Source: Angiostrongylus vasorum
Taxonomy: Eukaryota > Nematoda > Chromadorea > Rhabditida > Metastrongylidae
Direction: 5' to 3'
Assembly: GCA_018806985.1 (NCBI GenBank)
Contig: JADANN010000309.1
Span: 1,054,001-1,118,000 of the forward strand
DNA length: 64,000 nt
Shown: positions 24,937-38,100 of the stretch, one piece after another
Layout: each line of letters opens with the position of its first letter
Position numbering within the stretch: position 1 is the first letter of the stretch
Program-made: the position numbers and the translations under genes
The notes under the pieces: model-generated
The model's input: the letters and a program-made list of their open reading frames with translations, nothing else
Databases searched by the model: none
Told to the model about the DNA's origin: nothing

Positions 24937-25106
24937 TTAAAAAATGATGTTTGGAATTAGTTTGGAAGAAAGTATAAATGTGAAAAAAGTGGAAGAAACA
25001 ACGATAAAATGCTTAACCATGGTTGGATTTGCTGCCTTGTTTTCCAGTGGTCGGCTGTGGAACGGCAAGGCGCGCAAGCGGAGGGCTGTGTTGTTCATGT
25101 TAACTC
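24937..25106 (-). CDS. Candidate terminal exon with hydrophobic C-terminus
   Basis: Acceptor CTCGATTTCAG. The frame is phase-compatible with the exon ending at 25465. It encodes RVNMNNTALRLRALPFHSRP... and ends in a hydrophobic stretch (FIVVSSTFFTFILSS) before TAA. If real, it could be a membrane-tethering tail. The acceptor is 8 bases before an ATG, so it could instead be a spliced-leader site starting another gene. Confidence 0.3.
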
Positions 25107-28100
25107 CTGAAATCGAGAAATTCAGCGGAGTACAACGGATCGCTCCAGCCATCCTTTTTCTACAGAAGTGAAACTTCAGCTCATTTTTCTGAACGTGAGA
25201 AAGAAGCTGTAACAATGTGAGGAGATTCAGTTTCCATCTGACAAAAACCATGACACCCTTTCATTTTTCGTAGTGAACTAAGCTTCATCCCTTTTGACCT
25301 CCAACCAGAGATTTCTGACTGCTTTCTTCGAAGGATACGAATCGACCCATCGTTGATGATCCCTGAACATAGAGTTAAGTCCCTAGCATTTCTGCTCATT
25401 TTATTGGGATGCAAATTACTAGAATACCGCTTTTTTTCCTGAGTTCTAAGTGGGACACGCTTACTTTTTCGTTTTTTCAGATTCGTTAGTAACTGTCGTC
25501 TGCTGATTCTCGCTTGCTTCTGACGATGACGTTTAGTGGTTAAATTCTGCCCATCAGACGATGGAGGAAACTGCTGAACAGCAGAATTACACAAAATTAT
25601 CGTACATATACAGAACTAAGTGTTGATGACACCTGACCCTATAGTAATTCTCAGGACCGACTTTCTCATAACTTCGACATTGATCAACGACTCATTATTT
25701 TGTTCTTTATCAGACATGAGGTTGTTAGCAGTAGGATTCATCAACTACTGACTGACGTCTTCGCGATGTTGTCTCCGTCAGAGCTTGGAAGGTGAACCTA
25801 ACAGGCAATCTGGCGAATCAGACACTCTCATAACCTCAGCTGAAAGATGTTACTACCCAAATTTTAATCACAGGAGGAACAGCTTGTTTTAAACACTCGC
25901 TTTTCTAAGCCACGCCTCCAAACGATAGTTGTAGCGAGAATAACGTCCCGTTTATCCTGCCTTTCTTTTTCCAACTTAATGGGTGCACCTATAAAACGTT
26001 GCTTAAAAAGGACTGGTCTAGAGAAATCGACCACTTGGCACTTGACACTTGGATGGCCCGTCTTCACTGGTTGTCCGGGCCCCAGCAAATTCTCCATTTT
26101 TCGGAGATTTGCTGGTTAGCCCATTGTGGCTTTCTGGAATGCCGAGGTCAGCCTGGCCAAAGGCTGACCCAGGTCTTCACCACCACAGGCAGTCGCAGCC
26201 CTTGTGGATCAAAGGGAGATTTGCCACCATGCGACTTTGATACCAGGACGGTGGTGGATCCTTGTATTGGTTTACTCTTAGCTAGGCTTACTGATAGAAA
26301 CGTCGGACTCCTCAGCTTGGGAGACCCTGCCAGGGGGATGAATCCCCGCTGTGCATCGCAGCCCGACACCTAGGAACACCTCCCATCCACGATCAGGCGA
26401 TAAACCGTTGGGAGGGAAATTGACAACAGTGATTGAAATACCACGGAGGCGCTCTATGACGCCAGCCAGATCATTACCGTTTGTATGACCATCTACGCAC
26501 CATGAAAACTTGCATAATTTGCCCCAATGTTTTTGCTCTAAACTGCACTAGCTGATTTTCCGATTTGAACCATGCACATTCCTCACCCATGTAAAGCTCG
26601 GTGCGGATGGTCACTGTTGAATAAGTGGAAAACTGACAAGAAACAAAACGGTGAGTGTTTAAAAGAGGCTGCCTACCATGTGATTTAAGTTCAGTTTTTA
26701 GGTTTCTTTTTTCTGTCGGGGTTATTAAAAGGTTGAGTGAGCAGCGTAGCGTTTTGGCACCTTAAAAGGTTCTGAATAGGACGGAACCACCGAAGCACTA
26801 GCCCCTGTTGAAGCAATTTTCTATTACTACCTCGTATCTGCTCGTATATCACCCAGCCGATCCGCATCGGTTAGCCAAGATGGGCTATACAACGGCGAAC
26901 ACAAGGCGCTTTTCAAAATGACTGTTTTCGCTATAACTGAAAAATCTAGAGAACTCTAAAATTATCTGGAAAGCTTCAAAGGGTTCCATAACTAATCGTG
27001 TCAATTTCACAACTCATCAGTAATTGTTTTCACATAAATAAATCCCATTGGAAGAACAGAAAAAAACGTCAAACGATCCCAACCTAACCTATATTTTACT
27101 TTTTTATTTTCTGCCTTCAGTACTTCTTATGGCAGGTTATTACGTGAAATACAACCACAAGATTGCTGAGATATTTGGAAAACTCTGGACCGCAGGTGTT
27201 TGCGGTGGGGAACGAACGCGCTATTGTCCTTTCCGGGGAGTAACGCGTTCACCACCACACCATGCGAGTCCTTCGTTTCGCCTGTTTCTCAGCTAGTTCT
27301 TATCGATCTGTGCCGTCAGCAGTTTTGCAAATATCTCAGCAATCTTGATCCCAACCTATATCTCAAAGACTTGAAAATTCCAAAATAGTAGTTGATCGAT
27401 TTGGTTAAATTTTCAACCAGCTACTTATTATTTAGTCATCACAGTAGCGATGCTTTCACACAATACATTTGCTCGAGCAATGAAGCTCGACAGAACTAAC
27501 CAATTTTACTTGTGACGGTTGAACCTCAGCATGTCTGATGGATGGCTCGAACGGAAAAGTTTTCGGAAGTGGTATTGCAGTCTTTGGTGTGGTGGTCCTA
27601 TCGTAGGTGCGAACTGCAGTATGTTGTGTTTCAATCACGATGAATTGAGGGATACTGTCTTGTACAATGTGCATTACGTTGGTTGTTGCTCGAACTAGAT
27701 TTATAAAGCATAGTGGTGCTATTTCTATAGCGAAAGAAGAATTTTAGCTAGCGATAGTTGCTGTTAGGTTGGATAGAAAAAACAGATGCGGTGGAGTGAG
27801 TAAGCGGTAGGAATAGCATACTTCCTAGAGGTACTTTTGTAGAGTCGGCTGCGTTTGGCTCTCTCGTCATCGTCGACACGGTTGTTGTGCTCGAAGTGCT
27901 CACAGTGCTTGACATGGGCATCACGCCCCAAGTGGTGCTCATTTTCAACGCCATCGCATCTGATGGAAGCAAAGACAAGTCTGTTTGAGCTTTTCCTTCG
28001 GTGGATGAGTTACTAGAGAGATCTAAAAGCATGTGGAAAGTCACTTTAGATTAGTGCACAAATAACAGCGTATTTTGAATTGTTCTCATGTTCTTCCTTC

Positions 28101-29162
28101 CAAATGGACATTGAAGCAAAGAACACATCTCACACCAGATACCTCCCTTATTCCGTTTTTATTTCGCATTATAGCCAATTGCTGCAAACTTCGCCCTCTT
28201 AAGTTTTTCGCGGTTTTAAAGAAAGAAGGAATTTTAAGAACTATAGCAATAACAGGGGGGTTGGCGCAGTGGTCGGAGGCGCCCTGCAACAAGCAAGTGG
28301 AATCGATTCCCGCGCCCATGGCCACCATGCCTTCCATCCCTCCGGGGTCGTAAAATTGGTACCAGACTTGTTTGGGAGGATAGCAGCACTGGTTCGATAC
28401 ATCGGTAGACCACCACGACTCATTGCAAAGGCCAGATATGCATTTAATCACCTCCAAACGATGATTGATGAAGTGAATGCATGGCGCGTCCCTCAGGGGA
28501 TTGATAAACGCCGAGAGCTTTGTCCTTTATACTGTATAACAATAACAGAACCCCATGGTATAACTGCATGATGAACGTAGCTTTGTACTTCGTCGCTACG
28601 GTTTTTCAAAATCTATTCAGGAGATTTAAGATTAATCACGGTTCATCGCAGATTAAGTACAGCTTCCCTAAATGTGATAAGATAGCTTTCTACCATGCTT
28701 GCTCTTCATTTAACCTGTGCAATTTCGCCGCAGAAAACAGCTACGACGTCCCCAATGAAAACGGACTGAGAGCATTCATAATGGTGAATACATTGACTGT
28801 GAAGAGGATAAAAAGGAAAACACGCTAGACAGAAGCACAACAACATCAACTTGCAAACGTCAGTGAGTAAACATTTAAGCTGTCATAAAATGAAAACAGC
28901 ACCCGAACGTCGCAACGCTACCTCGCTTCAGATTCAACACAGCCTCGATCACCACTTTGATTCCGGCCCATGTTTCGCGACCGGTGGGGATGAGCTGACG
29001 TGGGTCGAGAATGAAGCCGTCCCAAACTGAAACAGACGGAAAGGGTTAAGTACTTGAAGGCCCAACTTCGGTACCAACTAGCAAGACGAATGGCTTCCAT
29101 TTTTTTCGCCGACTCCTTTTATTCACAATTCGACTTTTTATAAACCTCGGCATGAATAATCG

Positions 29163-29198
<36 letters not shown>

Positions 29199-32100
29199 CA
29201 CATATATATACATATATATGTTCTTACGAACTGCCCTACATGAGCTGGTCCGAGTTTGCTATAAGTTAACATCGTCGTTGCTGTTCTTGATGTTGTTCCT
29301 TGGCTGCCGACCCATCTTCATACCAACCTATCCGTCCAATATCAAAATATCCCCTAGATCACCTACGGTGAACGCGACCAAACAGCACGCTGGTAACTGA
29401 GTTATGTGATGTCAGTTCACTTTGTAATAATGTGTCGAATGACTCTGCTATGCAAGCCATTCTCGAGCTAGTCGTTGAAAATGGAAGTAAAACAAATGTG
29501 TGTGGCTTGTCGATTCAACAACTAATTACTCTCTTACAACAGTTTCTTAGTTGTTCAGTCTCTAGGTGGTGGGGAAGATATTTTGTACAAATTAGTGGGT
29601 TGCCCATGAGACATTGCCATCGCATTCATGTCCAAGGTGGAAGTTCCAGTTCTCGATCGCCGACCCTTACTCTAGTGTCGATACATAGACGAATGCTTCA
29701 TCGTCTGTTCCACCCAAGAACAGATGGACAGCATGAATTGTTAAATAGACAGTCAAAGTATATAAAATTCACACGGGAAAAACCAAGCGAAAAACTGGTT
29801 TCCATTGTTAAACATCCAAATAGAACTTTTAGAAAGTGGTGACGTTACAAAATGGTGTTGTAGCCCAAGTAGTAAAAATATGTTGGTGCACCTTTCCTCT
29901 CATCCTTGACACATGAAAGAAGCACTCATCAAAAACAGTATCGGACGGCTATACATGCGTGCGCAGAAAAAGAGGAAAGGAAGAAGTCGTTAAACTTGAC
30001 ACGAAAAATAGCCATTTCCACTGGCTACCAAGTAGAATCCATTCGAATCAGACCAAAAGGTAGGGTTATAAAAACAACGTTGCAGACCTAGGTAAGACTT
30101 TTTTTCAAGATACCTTTCATATCAAACGACATAAGTTGCGTCATAAAGAGCTGCCTAAGAAAAAAGTGGTCTTGAAAGTTATGTGTCGATTACTGATTTC
30201 CCACCCAGTATTCTACACCGTCAACAAGTTCGCAAGCGCGACTATGTCCTTTTCTGCAGCTCAGAAAATTGTGTGATTTGTCCTAACGGGAGAGACGGGG
30301 ATTACACGAGTTCAGGTACAATACGCTTGATTTCATGTAAGGCGTGCGCTGAAGAATATATTGGGAAACCAGTAGACCAGTTTATGTCCGCACAGAAGAA
30401 CATCTAGATGGGGAACTTAAAATTCGCCAAAGCACACCTCTGTTTACAAATAAGGCACAAAAGCACAATGGTGACGATTTTTAAAGTGACTGTCAGGGCC
30501 ATAGCACGGGAATCAAAACCATCAACGCGTAAAGTCTTGAGGCGTTCTGGAGAAATTTGAAAAGCCCAAGGATGAACCGGAAAGACGAACGCCTCACTAT
30601 CACACATGATCTGACGCCTTATTTCAAATTGATTTTTCTGACATGGATAGGTCTCTCTCGTCATCCCACGTGAACAACACACGGGTGGTCCCACTCGCAT
30701 CAACATGATGAGTAGCTTTTTGAATAATTTGGCGTTTATTTGTACTTTAGGCCTTCATTAATACTATGGATTTTTTCACCAATCTATAAGGCTATTTGAA
30801 ATCTCAATGTTTACTTTTTATTTGCTGCCTAGTAGAATGCAGGATATTATATACGTTCTGCAGAAATTTTTTGTAGTAGGCAGCAAACAAAAAAATAAAC
30901 ATTCTGATCTTAACTACAGCCTCAGTTTAACTGGATTCAATGCCGATGTGGACTCCCCAGATCAATCCCGCTGACTGGTGATTGCTGATGGCACTGATCG
31001 ATAGAACCAGCTGAGAGACAGGCGAAACGAAGGATCCGCACGATGTGGTGATGAACGCGCTAGCCCCTAGAAAGGGTAATATCACGTTCGTTCTCCACCG
31101 TAGACACCTGCGGTCTAGAGTTTTGCAAAGATCTCAGCATCGTTGTGGTTATAAAGCTATTGTTCAACAACTCAACAACAACAACGACAACTTCTACCGA
31201 AGTGGCATCAGTTAAACGAGGGCAGTTCGTAAGAACGTATGTATTTGATCCTGTACTGTTGGAATTTTCTGTATTCATTTTATATAATATTGCTTATTCT
31301 CCCGTTGACCATTATGTGACTTAAGTGAAGACGAGAAAAACCTATTTGTCCGTCTCGTACAGGGATGGGTCAGTGGGCTCTGTTCATTCTATGGAGCTGA
31401 TGAGCGTCATATCTTTCCTCTAGGATTTGGAGAAAAACTCTGAGCACCGAATCGGTAGTCTTTCTGCCGTTCGTTTGATACCCAGGGCAATTTAGTCGAT
31501 AACGCCTCCTGTCCATGGGTAACTCTTCAAATACATTATCTGCGCGTCCCATATAATTTTCGAAACTTGCAGATGTAAAATGGCGGCTCTGATTTCTGAT
31601 CGTTGGCATAGGTCGGAATTTCTTATTTTTTTTTGTCACCTGTGTAATATGGGATACTCTCTAGCACGGCGTTAACAAGGACACTAATGCCTCTATGTTC
31701 CGAAGAACATTCACGTGCGGTACTTTCTAGTAGTCTCTCCGTACTCTTCCTCCCCTGTGCTACCGCATTGAGCGCGGTTCAGGGTCGGTGAATAGGGCTC
31801 ATTTATCTTATCGTATTTAGCCTCTGTTGTCAGTCTCTCTCAGAGTAGACATGGAGCTTACTTGTTGGAGGCGACTACTAGTGATCTCCCAAGTACCTAC
31901 AAGTCACTTGGTGGCAAGCTTTTAGCCGAGATTATTTGTAGAGTACAATATGTATATGAGACGAACACACCCATGCACGTGAGTGAAAGGTCTCGACGAA
32001 AATGAAAGATGTCTTACGAAAACTATTATGCACATTGTAACTAAACTGAGGGAAGTCCATTTCGAAATGTTGGCGGCAGGCGACGTGACAAATCGAAATC

Positions 32101-35100
32101 TTATTGATGTTGGTTTAACTTACTAGATTGACAGCATGATGACAGCTAATGGTGGCCATGTTTGAAAAGCATTTAAAGGTATTTCACCCAGAAAAGCCAT
32201 CGGTACGTTGGTACTTTGTACTTGAATTCCATAATAGTCGACAAGAGCCGCAACTCTTGTAAGCACGCAACGATTGGATTCTGTCACATTTCACCGAGGA
32301 ATGAGTGCTTTTCTTTTACTGGAGAAGTGGTTAGAGGCGCTCTACAATACGTACGTGGTCGTTGATTCGATTCCGGGCCACAGCTAACCAATCTCTGCAT
32401 TCGTCCGGGGTCGACTAATTGCCACGAAATTTGTCTTGTGGCACAAAAACACTTACTTGATATATTGGTAGGCCACCGCTCTTCACTGCCAGAGGGGACA
32501 AATATGCATTCATTCACCTCTACGATGCTTAGTTTAGCGGAATGCATAGGACATCCCTAAAGAAGTGGTCGACACCGGACGTTTTATACGCTTTTATCGA
32601 CAAAGACAAAGTGCATAAGACTGGACTCTTTTAAATCAATGAGATTACGATGTACCACCTTAATGCAGCAATGCCACGTGTTTACGGTAATTTCAATTTC
32701 AGGATCAAGTCAAGTTAGGGTTAAATAATGTATTGCGCTATCAGTCCTGCGAAGAAAATACAATACTCTTTTGCTGACCTTCTGCTCCTGGACGTAGTTC
32801 CATCAGATAAACATATTTAGCACCTAGTTTTCCTTTCGCCCAGTCGTCAGAGCCACCGGATGACGGGTCTAAACAAAGCTGCTTGTTTCTGCTGCCGAAT
32901 ACAAAAAACACATATACATGGACAAACATGTGCTTAAGGATCAAATAAGTCGGATATTTTATGTTTCATAAAAAGAATTTAGGCTTATGAATGACCATTT
33001 CACAACTAGGAAAAAAACGGTAAATATGAAACAAAGAAGTTATGAAGGAAAGTATATCGATTTTTTAGTTTCGTGGGACGAATTGACCATAAAAGTTAGA
33101 CTTACACAAAATATCCGCTCCTGTACCAAATCGGTACTTTGTGCCATAAAGGCTCTCGAGTGCGCTAAGGGCCTTTCTACCCACTCGCTCCTAGAATGAA
33201 CTTATTGGTAGCCTTGGTTTCCTCTGGAGATCGATGAAATTTGGATATTTCAGGACAGAAGTTCAAAGAAGATTGGAGCTTAGGTAAATAAAGTCGGTAA
33301 TGAGCAGCAATTTCTGGCGCAGCTTATTAGCTTTTCCTCTATTTTTTAACACCCTTGATAGGAATGAGTCGTTGCTCCAATGTTTTAGGCAGTTCCAGCA
33401 GATATCTCAGATAAAAGCCGTTGCATTTTTTTAATTCTGGGTCAACGAAAGGCAGAGTAGTAAAAGTAGGGGTTTACGACAATCGATTATTTATCTCTTT
33501 CATCCTTTGGTCCCGCGTTTTTTTAAAAAATTGCATCGAACCCTAGTTTTCTTAGTTTCACCGCCAACTTCGTGAGCCTCTTTTCAAAGGTTGATTTTTT
33601 CTTCTTTCGTTGTTTTATGAATAGGGTAAAATTACAAGAGACCGTCAGCTACAATTTTGAAAACGACAAATTTCTGGTGAAGTTGCAGGTTGTTGAAAAC
33701 ATACATAGAAGCCTAGAATGAAATAATGAAGAGCGCATCATGTTTTTCCCACGCTGTAGGACAACAGCGAGGATAAAGAGTGGCTGGGGTGAAATCGAAA
33801 GAACTTAAAGAAAACACGATGGCACCCACAATGTCCGAGATATCCTCGGGCACGGTTTTCCGCTGATGACTGAAGGGGTGAATCCACATCTGAAATCATG
33901 CGCTCATTGGAAGAAAGCCACTGCGAAAATGGTGTGCGGTCGCTCGTCCAGCATGCGGAGAGGCGACGGAAACGTCGGCGCTCACCTGCGAGTAGGTGTG
34001 CAGCGTGAGGAACGCGTCCACCTTACCGCGCAGCTCGGGGGATAACATCGCATCTCGCACAGCTCTGAATGTAGCAAGATCTTCTCTGCATGAATTAAAT
34101 GGACAAATTCTTGTATAACTATCCTTAAGGGAAACGACGCAACAAAACTATGGCAATAAAGAAAACACGCCTAGTGCTTAAATTTACGTGACTGTCAGGG
34201 TGGGACGACGCCTAGTATGACTGCTGATTTTTGGACAGTAGACGAAAATTTTCCGTTATTTGGAGGACTTAAAGGGTTAAGTAAATGATAAAATTATAGA
34301 AGCGACTTTGTTGTCATTATAGACGTACTATGTTGTTATTTGCTATATGTTACTATGGTCTATCATACAACCACATTGGGTTAGCATTTGGAAGGCTTCT
34401 GTAATGGCACTATTTATACTTCTCCATTGATTCATAGAAGCGATTAAAATTGAAATAAGAGCGAACTGCCACTAAAACTATTAGTCAGTGCATTCGTCCG
34501 AAAAAAGTTTTCCTGTATATTTTCAAGATTAGAAGTCAGCTTCCTACACACCACGACTGTTATAGTGTTTGTCTCGCGCAAGCCATTGACAAAAGGATAA
34601 AATGACAAAGCTCTCGGGGTTGATCAAAGCACGTTGAAGGTGACTGAATGCATATTGGGGCCTTTACAATGCTACGCGGTGGCCTACTGATGTAGCGAGC
34701 CAGTGCTGCTATCCTCCCAGACAAGTCCGGTACCAATTTTCCGACCCCAGAGGGATGAAAGGCTTGGTGGGCTATGGGCGCGGAGATCGATTCCACGTGT
34801 GCGTTGCAGGGCGCCTCTAACCACTGCGCCACACGGGCCCTATCGATACATTATGAAAATTCCGGTGAAAAAATTCTGTGTGCTCAAATAAACTACCGAA
34901 AAAAATGCGTTGGATACAATGCACCTCGTTCACTTTGCCTTCCAACCACAGTGCTTATACGCACACATGCATTTTGGGCGTTATGTGTTAGACTTAAACT
35001 ATGAAAGCGCGGATGAAAGCAGTTGTAATGAACCTTGCAAATTATATGCTGTAAACCATGGCGTTCCAGCTTTTATAATTTATTTCATGATAAACAACTA

Positions 35101-38100
35101 TGTTATAAAGTATTACAAATACAGGGATGCTTAATCATATGCGCAAATTTTATTACAGATTATAAAATGTAATAAGGATTTGGTGATCGGAGGCGCCCTG
35201 CAACCCACACATGGAATTGATCACCGCGCCCATGATCCATCAGGTCTTCCATCACTCCGGGGTCGGCAAATTGGTACCAGACCTGTCTGGGAGGATAGCA
35301 GTAGCTCGATACATCGGCACGTCACCGCGAGTCATTGTAAAGGCCAGATATACATTCAATCACCTCCAAACGATGTTTAATTAAGTCGAATGCATGGCGC
35401 ATCCTTTAGGGATTGATGAACGCCGAGAGCTTTATCCTTTTATCCTTTTAATAAGGATTTCTGAAAGTAGCACATATCGTTTCACTCACCTGCTTTCGGC
35501 CTCGCTGAAAACTGCTTTTCCGTGGTAGATCTCAGAGCATCGATCGGAGCTCGAACCAATCTCTGAAATATCGAAGCTGTCAAAGCAATCGTGGCCTAAT
35601 AGCCCAAAATCCCAGAACTCCGACGAGGACGAACGTTCTATTTCAGTACATTCTTGCCGAACCATTAACAAACAGAGACCATACTGAATTTTTATGGGTT
35701 CTGGACTTGGCTGTGATTATGCTTGCTCAATTCTCCGCTGAATATGTGATTTTGCACCAAGCCTTTCTAAACAGATACGAAATGTCCTCCTGCTCTTCTC
35801 TGTTACCAGTTCTCTGACACTCAGCAACATCTGGTTCTCAAATAAATTAAATATACCAACGTATTCATGAAGATCTAGAAACTAGATAGCTTTTTTTCCA
35901 ACATATGAACGCAGTTAGTTCTTCTACAATTTTTTTATAGCAACCCCATATCAGTCTTCAATGACAAAGTGTTGTTAATTGTCCTAACTCTTCTTTACTG
36001 ACTATTCTCTTTTCAAGGAACGGTACAATGTGAACCACAACCAGAAGGACGGTGAAATATGAGCAAATCTTAGAGCCTCAGCTATGCCTTAAACTCGGGA
36101 TCACCATTTCCGATTGAGGGGTGGTAACTGATTGCACCGATGAAGTAAAAAAAAATGGGTAAGAGAAAGGCAAAGCAGGGGCGCCTATTGGTGTGGTGGA
36201 TAGCACGTAAGCCACCAATAAAGGTAATCACGGGTTCGAAGCTTCATTGAAGTTCCGAGTAACGCTCATATCTCAGCGTCATTGTGGTTAACGTCATTTA
36301 AGATAATGAAGTTTATTCATCAGCCTGGAATGTTCACGAACCTCCCCAAAACCAGTCAAAATTTCTATTCAGGTCCACTCCGCCACAACATCGCTCGCGA
36401 AACCAGTAGTCCTTTTTGCACAGCATCGATGAACGATTTTTTCTCCACAGTCGAATCTGTTTATCAAAATTTCTGTACAAAAATGTCGACACCATTCATA
36501 CACTTGAGAATATTCTGAGGCATCAAAGTCTACCGAATTGTTCAAGCGAGTCCAATTACATTCCAAAATTTCTCTGAATTCCGCAAACGCAAAACGATAA
36601 TCAGAATAGGAGCTGGTCCAAAGTTAGAAAAAAAGTCAACCAAACCCGACCACCGGTGTGATTCCACTACGTGAGTACTCGTAACCGTCAGGGTTCAGCA
36701 CTGGGAAAAGATAGAAATTAAGCTGCTCCACAGCTCGACGCACTAGAGGATCGGTCTCATAATCGGCAATCAGCTGAAATATTGGAAACTAAAAAAAAGA
36801 AGACGAAACAAAGGCGTTAACTAATGGGTTAGTCACTAATATAAATAGGATTGTGTCATTAATCTGTTCTCAGAACTTTAACCTACAACCACTTTCAACT
36901 TGCCGTTAAGAATTATTAAAAGTGGAAATTCCTATTTCCTTTGTACCATCCCCTTGTTTAATTATCAAAGCATGGTTTTGCCGTTCCTCACCCTATCGAT
37001 GATGTAGATAACAGTGTGCACAGCAGCCCATTCTCGGGCATGGATGCCTCCATCAATCCAGACCACCCGTTTGTCCGTCCGGTATACATCAGTTCCGATC
37101 TAAAGTTTGTTGGTTTAATAAATTACAAAAAACCGACAACGCGATAATAAATTGCCATCGTAGACAAGGCCATCCTGTAAATGAGCAAGTCAGTTGAGAT
37201 CAGGGTTTCTTTCTTACGAAAAAGATTTGACGAGAGACACCAATCTGTGGGCGCACGTGAGGCAACAGTTTAGCTAGAGAGGAAAGTGCACGAATCCCGT
37301 CTCGATCCAGTTTTCTCACGGAAAAGGTGGCTTCGCTCTAACTGGAGACCAATACGGATATATTCGATAAACAGCATTGCTAAATGTGATTAAGTGGAAC
37401 TGAAAAACTTCCTTATATCTGTTAACGGCATGACGAACCTTTATTCCTTTGATGCTTCGACCTTCTTCAGTTGTACCAATGTTGATCACGCGCGCTTTTT
37501 CAGGATAGAAACGTTGGATCTCCTCCAACCATGAGACAATGTGGTCGTACGAGTGGTATTCACCTAGCCCGTACTGAAATTACAGACATGGCACTTCAAT
37601 CCAGTACATTGATGGGCCTAAGGTTGGCTTCCGTTAAGATTAACCGACCGAACACTGAATGTCCTCTATCACGTAACCACTAAGTTGATTAGAAATGCGC
37701 CTCTGCTGTTAGTTTATCCCCAGCTCAAGCATAGTTTACTAAGGAATAAGAATCTAAGAAAATTTTAGAAAGATGAGTAGTAAGTCATTGAAGAACTCTC
37801 CTCAAGGTGTTATCAGTTGATTAAAGAATTTTCCTGAAAATGCGTTTTAGCTTGATTGAGGTAATACAACATCTTCACGTTCACTGTGAGGATCCCAGCA
37901 CTTCTCATATTCGATTCGTTTCCTCGCATCCATTGTCCACGTAGCTCTTCCAACAACTTATACGTGTGGCTTCGGTTGCTGCCTTGGTATTTTCATTCCA
38001 TCTTGAATGTCGTAGAATGCTGGTCGAGCAATTCTCCTTGGAGTCTTAAGATAGCCGGGCTGGTGCGTTCCCAATTGGATTGTAGAGAATGATGTTTTCC

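Noticed and set aside
25181..25594. 137-codon minus ORF
   Set aside because: Only its first third is flanked by good splice sites; the rest looks like read-through into intron. The exon 25573-25465 is reported instead.
26040..26062. 5S rRNA-like ACTTGGATGG at the start of family D
   Set aside because: Only about 10 bases match a 5S internal promoter segment; too short to claim 5S origin.
25999..26373. 124-codon ORF
   Set aside because: Runs through the family D element; the equivalent frames are broken in the other two copies.
28086..28571. Several 60-123-codon ORFs
   Set aside because: All lie in a SINE-A copy; the same happens at 34.6, 51.2, 54.8, 55.5 and 56.6 kb.
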